From the NCBI RefSeq assembly GCF_946476835.1, contig NZ_CAMKWA010000006.1:62001-126000 (forward strand): a stretch of 64,000 nucleotides of DNA, written 5' to 3'. Both the position numbers and the translations under genes were made by a program. A model generated the notes under the pieces. It was given only the letters and a program-made list of their open reading frames with translations. It ran no database searches and had not been told where the DNA came from. Below are positions 41,676 through 50,188 of the stretch, piece after piece (positions within the stretch are counted from its first letter, which is position 1; every line of letters starts with the position of its first letter). The DNA is from an uncultured Neokomagataea sp. (lineage in GTDB: Bacteria > Pseudomonadota > Alphaproteobacteria > Acetobacterales > Acetobacteraceae).

Positions 41676-42446
41676 ATGAGCGTGCAGCCCAACTTGACTG
41701 ATCCCAATTTACCGGCGCGTATTCTCGTTGTTGAAGACGATGCAGGAATGCGCACCCTGATTTTGCGTGCCCTGCAAGGCGCAGGCTTCCGTGTGCGTGG
41801 CGTCGCATGCGGAGAAGAAATGTGGGAAGCGTTGGAACTGGCACCGGCTGATTTGATCATCATGGATGTGATGTTGCCGGGTAGTAATGGTGTTGAGCTG
41901 TGCCGCGCTCTGCGTAGTGGGCAAGCAGTCGCACATGCAGAGGAGCCGCCACCAGCGCAGTTACCGATTATTATGGTTTCTGCTCGTGGTGAAGAGCGTG
42001 ATCGGGTTAACGGGCTTGAGGCTGGCGCCGATGACTATGTGCCGAAGCCCTTTGGTCAGCGTGAACTTCTGGCACGCGTTCGTGCGGCATTGCGCCGCGG
42101 CAGTGTTGGTACTGTGCAAGAACCAGCACGGCGTGAGCGCCTTAAGTTTGCAGGTTGGACATTAGATTTGCGTCGTCGTGAATTGGTTGATCCGGCAGGG
42201 GTAACGGTAGATATCTCTGGTGCAGAGCATGATTTGCTGACCAGCTTTCTCGATAATCCGCAGCGGGTTATCGCCCGTGATCGTCTCTTGGAATTATCGC
42301 GCACGCGTTTGGGCGATGTGTCTGACCGTAGCATTGACGTGTTGGTTAGCCGTTTGCGTCGTAAGCTGGGTGGTGATGCTGAGCAATTGATCCGTACAGT
42401 ACGCGGGCTGGGCTATATTTTTGTTGCGGAAGTGGAGCGGGTCTGA
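41676..42446 (+). CDS. OmpR-family response regulator
   Basis: A 256-residue two-component response regulator. The receiver (about residues 14-135) has the acidic pair ILVVEDDAG, the phosphoacceptor Asp64 in LIIMDVMLPG, the switch residue in IIMVSARGEE and Lys in DDYVPKPFGQRELL. The winged-helix domain (about residues 150-253) ends with SDRSIDVLVSRLRRKLGGDA and IRTVRGLGYIFV. It runs directly into the histidine kinase gene. Stimulus unknown; the neighbouring EmrAB system could be one target, but nothing in the DNA shows it. Confidence 0.95.
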   Translation: MSVQPNLTDPNLPARILVVEDDAGMRTLILRALQGAGFRVRGVACGEEMWEALELAPADLIIMDVMLPGSNGVELCRALRSGQAVAHAEEPPPAQLPIIMVSARGEERDRVNGLEAGADDYVPKPFGQRELLARVRAALRRGSVGTVQEPARRERLKFAGWTLDLRRRELVDPAGVTVDISGAEHDLLTSFLDNPQRVIARDRLLELSRTRLGDVSDRSIDVLVSRLRRKLGGDAEQLIRTVRGLGYIFVAEVERV

Positions 42447-42469
42447 AGATTCTGGAGCGTTTTTCATTT

Positions 42470-43822
42470 TTGCCGTTAGGCTATGTTGGGCGCGTCAGCG
42501 TTGTTTTGATCGTGGCGGTTGTCTTGGTCTTTATGGCCAATACAATTTTTTATAATGAGGCTGAGTCATTCATTGTGAATGACGTGCGTCTTGTGCAGCT
42601 GGGGGACGCACTGAATACGGATTTGCGTGTTCTCTCATCTGCCCCTGCGAATCAGCGGTCGTTTCTGGCAGTCGTGCTTTCGGGAAGTGAGCTTGATGTG
42701 TCATGGGAAGCGCGGATGGATTTGCCAAATCTTCCGAGTTTGCCTCGCCATCATAGTGCATCACTGAAGAGGTTAGTACGACGGTTAGCGCGTGACTATC
42801 CGCCGCTGGCGAAAGCTAATTTGGATTTATATACTCTCGCGCCCAATGCCACAGATGCCTTGGGGAGCGCTGTTCTGCCTGATGGCAGTATAATGCGGTA
42901 CCGTGTTCCGGGACTGATGCAGAGGCATACCTTTACTCGTGGCCTTGCCGCTGCGGCGATTACCGCCGGAGCCATTAGCATTGCCGCTGCGATTTTGATC
43001 CAAGGGTTAAGCCTACCTTTGCGTGCGTTAAGTGAAGCGGCAGAGCGAGTTGGTAGTAATGAAGAGTGGGAACCTGTACCTGAGCGTGGTTCGCGTGAGG
43101 TGCGAGGTGTCGCTCGTACGATTAATGCGATGCAGACACGTATTCAAAGTTTGTTGGATGATCGAACGCAAGCTTTGGCGGCTGTATCGCATGATTTAAG
43201 GACGCCTCTGACGCGTTTACGTTTGCGGTCTGGGTTCTTAAATGACGTCGAGGCCCAATTGGCGATTGAGGCTGATTTGGACGAGATGGAAACCATGGTG
43301 AATGGTGTCTTGGCATATTTATCCGGTGCCGATGACCCTGAACCCCCCCGTGTAACGGATATCGTTGCAACAGTATTTACCTTGGTTGATGACTGTTCTG
43401 ATATGGGGCGTGATGCTCGTTATGAGGGGCCGGAGCATTTCCGTCTGACAGTTCGGCCTTTGGCGATGAAGCGTGTGCTCTCGAATCTGATTGAGAATGG
43501 TTTGAAATATGGCGGGCGCGTTCTGGTCGAGATTGTTCACCCCAAATATGGGTGGGTCGATATTCGCGTGAGTGATAATGGGCCGGGGATACCCGAGAGT
43601 GAGCGTGAGCGTGTGCTGACGCCGTTTTATCGTCTTGAAGAATCACGGTCCCGTCAGACAGGGGGCATTGGTTTGGGACTTGCCATTGTCTCGCGTGAAG
43701 TGCAGCGACAAGGGGGGAGTTTTCATTTGACGCAAGGGGATGTACGGCGTGGTTACGGAGGTCTGTGCGCGGTTATTTCACTGCCTTGTGAGAGCCAAAG
43801 ACCGAAAGAGCACCGCGTTTAG
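42470..43822 (+). CDS. EnvZ-type sensor histidine kinase
   Basis: A 450-residue membrane sensor kinase, partner of the response regulator. TM1 is at about residues 8-24 and TM2 at about 158-180, with a periplasmic part between; HAMP and dimerisation helices follow, with the H-box AAVSHDLRTPLTRLRLRSGF (phosphorylated His241), N-box LSNLIENGLKYGG, then SDNGPGIPE and GGIGLGLAIV. No ATG suits the start: the frame is open upstream through ERFSF, so the true start may be a rare codon between 42446 and 42470; TTG at 42470 is the conservative choice. Confidence 0.92.
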   Translation: MPLGYVGRVSVVLIVAVVLVFMANTIFYNEAESFIVNDVRLVQLGDALNTDLRVLSSAPANQRSFLAVVLSGSELDVSWEARMDLPNLPSLPRHHSASLKRLVRRLARDYPPLAKANLDLYTLAPNATDALGSAVLPDGSIMRYRVPGLMQRHTFTRGLAAAAITAGAISIAAAILIQGLSLPLRALSEAAERVGSNEEWEPVPERGSREVRGVARTINAMQTRIQSLLDDRTQALAAVSHDLRTPLTRLRLRSGFLNDVEAQLAIEADLDEMETMVNGVLAYLSGADDPEPPRVTDIVATVFTLVDDCSDMGRDARYEGPEHFRLTVRPLAMKRVLSNLIENGLKYGGRVLVEIVHPKYGWVDIRVSDNGPGIPESERERVLTPFYRLEESRSRQTGGIGLGLAIVSREVQRQGGSFHLTQGDVRRGYGGLCAVISLPCESQRPKEHRV

Positions 43823-43905
43823 TCCTATTATTTTGCCTCACCCTCTTGCGTCTGGGGCAGAAACGGCACATGTGACGGCAACGTGTTGAGAAGGACGGAC
43901 GACGC

Positions 43906-44475
43906 ATGTTCATCGAGACTGAAGATACTCCTAATCCAGAAACGCTAAAATTCTTACCTGGTCGTGCCGTAATGGGTGCTGCAGGTACGGCTGATTTTGG
44001 TGATGTCGTTTCTGCAGAAGGCCGCTCTGAATTGGCGGTTGAATTGTTCGCACATGCAGATGTGCGACGTGTTTTCCTTGGTAATGACTTCGTGTCTATT
44101 ACGAAGCAGCCAGAAGCTGATTGGCCGACTCTGAAGCCAGTTTTGCTCGGACTGCTGACAAGCTTCTTTGAAGCGAACCGCCCTGTCTTTGTTGAAGGTC
44201 AAAGCGCATCTGCTGTTGATGCTGCTATTGCTGAAAAAGATAGTGAAACGGTACAGCGCATTCGTGACCTCTTGGATGAGCGCGTACGCCCTGCCGTTGC
44301 GAGTGATGGTGGTGACATTGCTTTTCGTGGCTATCGAGACGGAATCGTTTATTTGAGCATGCAAGGTGCATGTTCAGGCTGCCCATCATCTCGTGCAACT
44401 TTGAAGCATGGTGTTGAGAATATGCTCCGTCATTATGTGCCGGAAGTCTCAGCTGTTGAGCAGGTCGAGGATTGA
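43906..44475 (+). CDS. NifU-family Fe-S cluster carrier (Nfu type)
   Basis: A 189-residue protein with an N-terminal Nfu domain (FIETEDTPNPETLKFLPGRA; ADVRRVFLGNDFVSITK) and a C-terminal NifU domain (VRPAVASDGGDIAFRGYRDG) with the cluster-binding pair Cys156/Cys159 in GACSGCPSS. It transfers [4Fe-4S] clusters to client enzymes. AAGGAC precedes the ATG. The next gene starts 3 bases after its stop. Confidence 0.94.
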   Translation: MFIETEDTPNPETLKFLPGRAVMGAAGTADFGDVVSAEGRSELAVELFAHADVRRVFLGNDFVSITKQPEADWPTLKPVLLGLLTSFFEANRPVFVEGQSASAVDAAIAEKDSETVQRIRDLLDERVRPAVASDGGDIAFRGYRDGIVYLSMQGACSGCPSSRATLKHGVENMLRHYVPEVSAVEQVED

Positions 44476-44478
44476 TGA

Positions 44479-45087
44479 ATGACTGAGCTGGGTATGGCAT
44501 CGGTGGCGACGGCTGTGCTGGAGAACGCGCGAACGGCGACGTCATTCTCGCGTCGTCCCGTGCCGGAAGAGGTTCTGCACCAGTTGTATGACTTGGTGAA
44601 GATGGGACCAACATCGGGTAATTGCTCCCCAGCTCGGTTCGTTTTTCTCACAACACCTGAAGCACGCGAACGAATTAAGCCATCATTGTCGGTTGGTAAT
44701 GTAGAGCGCGCTATGGCAGCCCCTGTTCTGGCGGTTGTATGTCATGACCCATTGTTTTTTGAAGCGTTTCCTCGTTTAGGCGTTGATCCGACGCTGCGTG
44801 AGTGGTTCGCGGCGGATGTCGGCCTTTCGGAAGAAACATCCTTCAGGAACGGCACATTGCAGGGTGGCTATCTTATTCTTGCTGCGCGGATGTTGGGACT
44901 TGATGTGATGCCAATGTCCGGGTTTGATACATTTGCAGTGGAAGATACGCTGTTGGCTGGTAAAGGGTGGCGTGCGAATTTCTTAGTAGGGTTAGGGTAT
45001 CCGGCTGAGAATGCACCTCACCCAGATCACGTTCCGCCACGTGCTCCGCGTTTGTCTTTTGATGAGGCATGCTTCTGTTTGTCGTAA
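44479..45087 (+). CDS. Nitroreductase-family oxidoreductase (RutE/malonic-semialdehyde-reductase-like)
   Basis: A 202-residue flavin protein of the nitroreductase fold. It has NARTATSFSRRPVPEEVLHQ, LVKMGPTSGNCSPARFVFLT (FMN phosphate contacts), GTLQGGYLILAARMLGLDVM and NFLVGLGYPAENAPH, the order and length of RutE-type proteins (about 196). It probably uses NAD(P)H and FMN; the physiological substrate could be malonic semialdehyde or a nitro or quinone compound. No other rut gene is nearby, so a pyrimidine-degradation role is not supported by context. Confidence 0.87.
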   Translation: MTELGMASVATAVLENARTATSFSRRPVPEEVLHQLYDLVKMGPTSGNCSPARFVFLTTPEARERIKPSLSVGNVERAMAAPVLAVVCHDPLFFEAFPRLGVDPTLREWFAADVGLSEETSFRNGTLQGGYLILAARMLGLDVMPMSGFDTFAVEDTLLAGKGWRANFLVGLGYPAENAPHPDHVPPRAPRLSFDEACFCLS

Positions 45088-45111
45088 TGCGTGAATGAGC
45101 CTGATATAAAA

Positions 45112-45741
45112 ATGAAAACCATTGTCTTCAATGGTGCCGGTGCAGGAACGCAGCCGACGAATCTCGTTGCTCTCCTTGATGGCACCAAGGTCATTGCGCA
45201 GACCGTTTTGACAGGGCGTGGGGCTTCTGAGCATTTTGCCCCGACATTGTATACATTGTTGGCAGAAGTGGAGCGGGCGGGAGAGGCTTTCCGTCCAGAT
45301 CGAGTGGTTGCAGTGAGTGGCCCTGGTTCTTTTACTGGGTTGCGGGCGTCACTGGCTTTGGCGAGTGGCTTCGCCGCAGGATGTGGGTGCCCAACGATAG
45401 GGGTAACGCTTGGTGCTGCTCTGCGCGCAACTCTGGCGCGTGATGATGTCACCTGTGTGAGTGTGGCGCGGCGAGGCCGCTTTTTCGTAGACCCCCCAGA
45501 GGGCGCTGTCTTTGCTGTTCCTGAGGCTGAGTTTGATACGGCATCTCTCGCTTGTGTAACGGGGGATGCAGTTAATGGTGAGCGTGTTTGGGGCTGCCCT
45601 ACCGTAGCGCTGTTATCGCCAACAGCTCTTGGGATCGTGGCCGCTGCTGAGCAATGCGGCGTCAAAACACTGTCACCATTGTATGTTGATCCACCTGAGG
45701 CCAAGCCGCCCGCTGCCGGGTTGCGTCCAGCACCTGTATAA
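45112..45741 (+). CDS. tsaB: tRNA N6-adenosine threonylcarbamoyltransferase subunit TsaB
   Basis: A 209-residue ASKHA-fold protein that supports TsaD in making t6A37 in tRNA. Family motifs are TIVFNGAGAG at the first strand (diverged from the usual LAIDTS), the second part VVAVSGPGSFTGLRASLALA (about residues 65-85) and a short C-terminal half. The frame begins at 45091, but the ATG at 45112 fits the family N-terminus; neither has a strong ribosome site. The stop overlaps rimI (TAATG), the usual tsaB-rimI pair. Confidence 0.88.
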   Translation: MKTIVFNGAGAGTQPTNLVALLDGTKVIAQTVLTGRGASEHFAPTLYTLLAEVERAGEAFRPDRVVAVSGPGSFTGLRASLALASGFAAGCGCPTIGVTLGAALRATLARDDVTCVSVARRGRFFVDPPEGAVFAVPEAEFDTASLACVTGDAVNGERVWGCPTVALLSPTALGIVAAAEQCGVKTLSPLYVDPPEAKPPAAGLRPAPV

Positions 45742-46184
45742 TGAGTGGTCACGGGGAAGATTATACACTCTCTGAGTGCGGTGCGGAGGCTGCGCCATTA
45801 TTGGCGGCGATGCATGCCGAGGTCTTTGCTGGCGGCGAAGTATGGAGCCGCGAATCGTTTCATGAAATTTTCACAATTCCTGGAACGCGTGCCTATTGCG
45901 CTCATCGTGGCGATCTTGGTCTCGGCTTGATTGTATACCGCGTGATTGCCGGTGAGGTAGAAATTTTGACCTTAGGGACGCTGCCTCAAGCGCGTCGTTG
46001 CGGTGTGGGGCGGCGCCTTGTTCAAGAGGTGCTCCAATATGGCACGGTCTTTCTAGAAGTATCAGTGCACAATATGGCAGCCCAAACGCTGTATCAGAGT
46101 TTAGGCTTTGAAGCTGTGGGATACAGGAAGCGTTATTACCAAGATGGCAGTGACGCCTCCGTACTTAGGCGAGAGGTCGGTTGA
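45741..46184 (+). CDS. rimI: GNAT acetyltransferase, RimI-like (ribosomal protein S18 N-acetylation)
   Basis: A 147-residue GNAT enzyme. It shows GEVWSRESFHEIFTIPGTRA, the beta4 strand VEILTLGTLPQARRCGVGRR with the acetyl-CoA pyrophosphate loop RRCGVG (a Q/RxxGxG/A motif), LEVSVHNMAAQTLYQSLGF and RKRYYQDGSDASVLRRE near the end. Order and size match RimI, and its coupling with tsaB supports this over other GNATs. Confidence 0.88.
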   Translation: MSGHGEDYTLSECGAEAAPLLAAMHAEVFAGGEVWSRESFHEIFTIPGTRAYCAHRGDLGLGLIVYRVIAGEVEILTLGTLPQARRCGVGRRLVQEVLQYGTVFLEVSVHNMAAQTLYQSLGFEAVGYRKRYYQDGSDASVLRREVG

Positions 46185-46305
46185 AATACACACATTTCTG
46201 TGAACGGATTTGTGTAAAATCGGCTGTTTTCTGCCATATTGAGTTGATATAATGGCTCTGGTTTCTCCGAGAGATATGACAAGAACAGTGATCAAGAGAA
46301 ACGTT

Positions 46306-46548
46306 TTATGGCTTTGTAATTGTGCCTAAAAAAACATCACTATTGTTCTGCTGTTGAAAGTCTTTAACGATTTTGCATGGTATAATTTTTAACATTGCCA
46401 AAACATTTCGATATGTTTCATGTCCTTTTAGGGTAATTTCTAAAAGCTGACCAGAAAGCAAACCATCAAAACTTGCTCGTATATAGACAGTGGTCATGGG
46501 ACATTTTTTATCTCTAATATCGAGGTGAAGTATTTCATTTTCTTTCAC
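46306..46548 (-). CDS. TusA/SirA-like sulfur carrier family protein
   Basis: An 80-residue protein of the TusA fold: HLDIRDKKCPMTTVYIRASF with the conserved Cys-Pro at the start of helix 1, then GQLLEITLKG and HETYRNVLAMLKIIPCKIV. In TusA the motif is usually CPxP; here it is CPMT, a known variation outside the tRNA-thiolation group. It could pass persulfide sulfur to an unknown partner. The gene is alone on its strand and visibly A+T-rich compared with its neighbours. Confidence 0.8.
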   Translation of the reverse strand: MKENEILHLDIRDKKCPMTTVYIRASFDGLLSGQLLEITLKGHETYRNVLAMLKIIPCKIVKDFQQQNNSDVFLGTITKP

Positions 46549-46634
46549 GGCGTTTTTTTGTCCTTTAACACTTGAATAACATTAGGTGCAGCCGCTAAAG
46601 GGGCCCCACATAAATGTTGTAAAGGATTTAGGGT

Positions 46635-47042
46635 ATGTCACAAGAAATGGAAGCGCCGGACTTCAAGCATCTGACCGCGCAAATTGTCACGGCTTATGTA
46701 TCTAACCACGATGTTGAAACAGAGACGTTGCCATCTCTGATTCGCTCAGTGCACGAAGCGCTGGCAACTGTTGATGCGCCTGCAGAGCTTCCAGAAGAAA
46801 AGCCAGTTCCGGCTGTGCCTCTGAAGAAGTCAGTGTTCCCAGATTACATCGTGTGCTTGGAAGACGGTAAGAAGCTGAAGCTTCTGCGCCGCCACTTGAA
46901 GACGGTTTATAACATGACGCCACAAGAATATCGTGAGCGTTGGGGCCTGCCGCCAGAATACCCGATGGTTGCACCAAACTACGCAAGCCATCGTTCATCT
47001 TTGGCTCGCAAGATCGGTCTTGGCCGTCGTCGCGCAGGCTAA
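46635..47042 (+). CDS. Ros/MucR-family zinc-finger transcriptional regulator
   Basis: A 135-residue regulator of the alphaproteobacterial Ros/MucR type. The C-terminal half holds the diverged zinc-finger core IVCLEDGKKLKLLRRHLKTV followed by YNMTPQEYRERWGLPPEYPM and an Arg/Lys-rich DNA-binding end. Such proteins control envelope, motility and cell-cycle genes in related bacteria. AAGGAT precedes the ATG. It is a single gene with a strong intrinsic terminator. Confidence 0.93.
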   Translation: MSQEMEAPDFKHLTAQIVTAYVSNHDVETETLPSLIRSVHEALATVDAPAELPEEKPVPAVPLKKSVFPDYIVCLEDGKKLKLLRRHLKTVYNMTPQEYRERWGLPPEYPMVAPNYASHRSSLARKIGLGRRRAG

Positions 47043-47052
47043 TGACCTTCTT

Positions 47053-47088
47053 AAAAACCCGCTCCTATCACAGGGGCGGGTTTTTTTT
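47053..47088 (+). terminator. Intrinsic terminator of the Ros/MucR gene
   Basis: Stem ACCCGCTCCT (47057-47066) with AGGGGCGGGT (47072-47081), one G-U pair, in an A-run/T-run frame ending in TTTTTTTT. Confidence 0.9.
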
Positions 47089-47137
47089 ATAATGAAGGCA
47101 TTGGACAACAGGAACGTTTTTCGGCTAGGCCGCAAAT

Positions 47138-47671
47138 ATGGTCGCTGACACAAAAACTGCGGGCGCAGGGTCCCGCTTCCCTGCACGACAACCAGCTGGT
47201 GCTGGAGTCGTAGAGGATTCGCCGATTGCTCGTCTCTGTGTGGAGAAGGGCTTGAAGATGACTGGTCAACGCCGGGTCATCGCTTATGTCCTTTCGACCG
47301 CAGATGATCACCCGGATGTGGAAGAGCTATACCGCCGCGCAACCGCGATTGATGGTCGCATTTCTGTCGCTACAGTTTATCGTACGGTACGCCTTCTGGA
47401 AGAGAAGGGGATCCTAGAGCGGCGCGACTTTGGTGGTGGCCGCGCGCGGTATGAAGCCAGCGATAATGGCCATCATTATCATTTGATTGATGTCGAGAGT
47501 GGCCATGTCGCAGAATTTGAAGATGATGAGCCTGTTCGTTTGATGACGGAAATTGCCCGTCGTTTAGGCTTTGAACTTGTGTCACATCGCATTGAAATTT
47601 TTGGGCGTCGTATTCCTGATGCGAAACCTGAGAAAATTATTTCCTCAAAGAAAGATAAGAGCGGATCATGA
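47138..47671 (+). CDS. fur: Fur-family ferric uptake regulator
   Basis: A 177-residue Fur-family repressor. After a 28-residue extension, the winged helix includes EKGLKMTGQRRVIAYVLSTA and the recognition region RISVATVYRTVRLLEEKGIL; the dimer/metal part has ARYEASDNGHHYHLIDVESG and HVAEFEDDE. The HHYH cluster and acidic residues fit the regulatory metal site; the CxxC structural zinc pair of E. coli Fur is absent, as in many alphaproteobacterial Fur proteins. It overlaps the olsB-like gene by ATGA, an unusual partner that links iron state to membrane lipid synthesis. Confidence 0.88.
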   Translation: MVADTKTAGAGSRFPARQPAGAGVVEDSPIARLCVEKGLKMTGQRRVIAYVLSTADDHPDVEELYRRATAIDGRISVATVYRTVRLLEEKGILERRDFGGGRARYEASDNGHHYHLIDVESGHVAEFEDDEPVRLMTEIARRLGFELVSHRIEIFGRRIPDAKPEKIISSKKDKSGS

Positions 47672-48603
47672 CAATAAAACCGACAGAGTTAGAGGTGCCG
47701 CCTTCCGTTCAGGAACGTGGAGAGCAAAAGGCCCATACGCTCGTCAGCAGCGAAGAAACTCGTCGGCAAATGGAAACACTGTCTACGCTGGCCTTGAACC
47801 GCGATGGCGGTTTTCAAGAAGTGCGTGGCGGGGCGTTGGGTGTGCGTCTGGCGGAAACAGATGCGGAGCGTGATGCTGCTCAGGCTCTGCGTTATCGTGT
47901 CTTCTTTGAAGAGATGGGGGCGCGACCGGATGAACGGGCTTTGCGGACCAAGCGCGATGTTGATGAATTTGATGATGTGGCTGACCATTTATTGGTGATC
48001 GACCATAACATTTCTTCCGGTGCTGAAGGTGTGGTGGGGACCTATCGCCTCTTGCGCTCAGATGCAGCAGAGAAAGTCGGACGTTTTTATACGGCTTCAG
48101 AGTACGACATTTCCCCATTAACGGAATTTCCTGGTCGCCTTCTGGAAGTCGGCCGTTCATGCGTGGCGCGGGAATATCGTGGCCGTGCGGCTATGCCATT
48201 ATTGTGGCAAGGTATTGCCTCTTATATCTTCTTGCACCGGATTGATGTGCTTTTTGGTTGTGGCAGCCTGCCAGGTACCGATCCGGATGCCTTGGCTGAC
48301 CAATTGACGTATCTGCATCATAACCATCTCGCTCCGCCTGCGCTGCGTATTCGTGCGTTGGAAGAACGTTATGTTGAGATGTTGCGTAAAGACCCGCATT
48401 TCCTTGAGCCGCGTGCCTGTTTGAGCAAAATGCCGCCTTTGATTAAAGGCTATCTCCGCTTAGGCGGTTATGTGGGGGACGGTGCCGTTGTGGATGAGCA
48501 GTTCAATACAACGGATGTCGCGGTTCTGGTGAAGAGTGAGCTCCTCGCTGATAAGTACTATCGCCATTATGAGCGTCGCTTGCGTGACGCGCTCGATTCC
48601 TAA
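47668..48603 (+). CDS. olsB: L-ornithine N-alpha-acyltransferase, OlsB-like
   Basis: A 311-residue GNAT-like enzyme that puts a 3-hydroxyacyl chain from acyl-ACP onto ornithine, the first step of ornithine-lipid synthesis. The core has AQALRYRVFFEEMGARPDER, VDEFDDVADHLLVID, VVGTYRLLRSDAAEKVGRFY, LEVGRSCVAREYRGRAAMPL and FGCGSLPGTDPDAL, then LKS-type MPPLIKGYLRLGGYVGDGAV, all typical of OlsB. The N-terminus is about 40 residues longer than usual. An OlsA acyltransferase, which would complete the lipid, is not next to it. Confidence 0.88.
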   Translation: MTIKPTELEVPPSVQERGEQKAHTLVSSEETRRQMETLSTLALNRDGGFQEVRGGALGVRLAETDAERDAAQALRYRVFFEEMGARPDERALRTKRDVDEFDDVADHLLVIDHNISSGAEGVVGTYRLLRSDAAEKVGRFYTASEYDISPLTEFPGRLLEVGRSCVAREYRGRAAMPLLWQGIASYIFLHRIDVLFGCGSLPGTDPDALADQLTYLHHNHLAPPALRIRALEERYVEMLRKDPHFLEPRACLSKMPPLIKGYLRLGGYVGDGAVVDEQFNTTDVAVLVKSELLADKYYRHYERRLRDALDS

Positions 48604-48616
48604 AGACAAACATGAG

Positions 48617-48642
48617 AGCGCCGCGTTTATTGTGGCGCTTTT
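48617..48642 (+). terminator. Terminator-like hairpin after olsB
   Basis: Stem AGCGCC (48617-48622) with GGCGCT (48634-48639), extendable with G-U pairs, followed by TTTT. Confidence 0.55.
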
Positions 48643-48660
48643 GACTTTGAGGGTACGGTT

Positions 48661-50160
48661 ATGAACCCCACGCTTCCGCTCTCAGGCTGGCGATTTGGTG
48701 CGCTATTATTGGGGGGGGGAGCGCTGACCGCTTTGGCATTCCCGCCAGTGTGCTTTGTACCCGTGTTACCAATTGGCCTGTTGCTTTTGTACCGTGCGGC
48801 AGAAGATGCCGTGACGTGGAAGCAGGCGGCGTTATACGGGTTTTTGTTTGGGCTTGGCTTGCACACAGCAGGTCTTTATTGGCTCACAAATGCTATTTTA
48901 ACACGTGTGCATGACTTTTGGTGGGTTCTACCCATCGCTGCGCCGGGTGTGGCCTGTGTGATTGCACCTTTGGTGGCTATTCCTGCGGTTGTATGTCGGT
49001 GGGTTCCTTCGGGGTGGCGGCGTGTCTTGATGTTTGCAGGAAGCTGGACCCTCGCCGATATGGCACGTGTTTTGCTGTTCTCCGGTTTTCCATGGAATCC
49101 TCTAGGAAGTGCCTTGGAAGTCTCCGGAGGGCTGGGTGATCTGCTGATACAACCCGCTTCAGTGATTGGGGTTGATGGTTTAACGCTCGCTGTTGTGTTG
49201 GCAGCTTTGACTGTGACGCGTGGCCGCCGTGGTTTTGCCTTGGTAAGTTGTGGTCTTGCGGCGTGGGTGGGGTGGTCTGCATGGCACATGCGCCATGTTG
49301 TGACGTTACCCGTTCAAAATCCGCGTGCTGTTGTAGTGCAAGGCAATGTTTCAGAAGATCAGATTTTAACGCGCGCTGTACGTGTTGAGAATTTTTTACG
49401 GTATCTCCGCCTAACCGCTCAGGGTGTTCATGCGGCTCAAGCGGCGGGGGATGATAAGCCTATTGTCGCGATCTGGCCGGAATCAGGTTTCCCGGGCATT
49501 TTGGATGAAGATGCAGCGGCACGAAGCTATATTGCGCGTGCTGCCGATGGTGCCATGACGATGGTGGGGTCCGATCGTGAGGCTCAGGGACATTGGTATA
49601 ATAGCTTAGAGGTCGTGGACCAAAGCGGTAATATAGCGGCTGTTTATGACAAGAGCCGCTTGGTGCCTTTCGGTGAATATAAGCCTTGGATTGTTCCTTT
49701 TAACCTTTTGCCAGAAACGTTAACGCCGGGTGAAGGCCTTAAGACACTCGATCAGCCCGGTATCGGCCGGGTTGGCCCAATGGTGTGCTACGAAGTGGTC
49801 TTCTCCGGTGCGGTCATTGCTACACATCAACGCCCAAACTGGTTGGTGACGATTTCTAACGATGCATGGTTTGGCAATAGCGCCGGGCCGCGCCAGCATT
49901 TGGCAACAGGCCGTATGCGTGCGGTGGAGGAAGGTTTGCCGATGGTGTTTGCAAACAACACCGGTATTTCCGCCATTTATGATGGGCAAGGCCATGAAAT
50001 GAAGCGATTAGGCTGGGGAGTGGCGCAAGAGATGGTCGCCGATATTCCATCGCCATTATCTCCAACCTTGTTTAGCCGTTTGGGACGGCACTTTCCTTTA
50101 TGTCTTGCTGCCTTGTGTGTGTTGCTTGCGTTTATACCGAAGCGTCGCGTGAGGGTATGA
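48661..50160 (+). CDS. lnt: Apolipoprotein N-acyltransferase
   Basis: A 499-residue inner-membrane enzyme that adds the third acyl chain to lipoproteins. Several membrane helices fill residues 10-215; the nitrilase-like domain follows with the catalytic triad visible as Glu274 (AIWPESGFPG), Lys331 (YDKSRLVPFGEY) and Cys376 (PMVCYEVVF). A C-terminal helix ends the protein. Lnt is needed to mature lipoproteins such as the NodT proteins here. The early codons include a run of nine G residues (48711-48719). It stands after olsB with its own gap and hairpin. Confidence 0.96.
   Translation: MNPTLPLSGWRFGALLLGGGALTALAFPPVCFVPVLPIGLLLLYRAAEDAVTWKQAALYGFLFGLGLHTAGLYWLTNAILTRVHDFWWVLPIAAPGVACVIAPLVAIPAVVCRWVPSGWRRVLMFAGSWTLADMARVLLFSGFPWNPLGSALEVSGGLGDLLIQPASVIGVDGLTLAVVLAALTVTRGRRGFALVSCGLAAWVGWSAWHMRHVVTLPVQNPRAVVVQGNVSEDQILTRAVRVENFLRYLRLTAQGVHAAQAAGDDKPIVAIWPESGFPGILDEDAAARSYIARAADGAMTMVGSDREAQGHWYNSLEVVDQSGNIAAVYDKSRLVPFGEYKPWIVPFNLLPETLTPGEGLKTLDQPGIGRVGPMVCYEVVFSGAVIATHQRPNWLVTISNDAWFGNSAGPRQHLATGRMRAVEEGLPMVFANNTGISAIYDGQGHEMKRLGWGVAQEMVADIPSPLSPTLFSRLGRHFPLCLAALCVLLAFIPKRRVRV
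48711..48719 (+). repeat. Poly-G tract (9 G) in lnt
   Basis: Nine consecutive G residues at codons 17-20 of lnt. A length change would shift the frame near the N-terminus. Confidence 0.9.
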
Positions 50161-50188
50161 GGACCGAAACACTACCCAAAAGTTAATA

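Noticed and set aside
45027..45752. Leftward 241-codon frame antisense to tsaB
   Set aside because: Low-complexity Ala/Thr/Pro/Arg sequence with no family likeness; tsaB and rimI fill this region convincingly.
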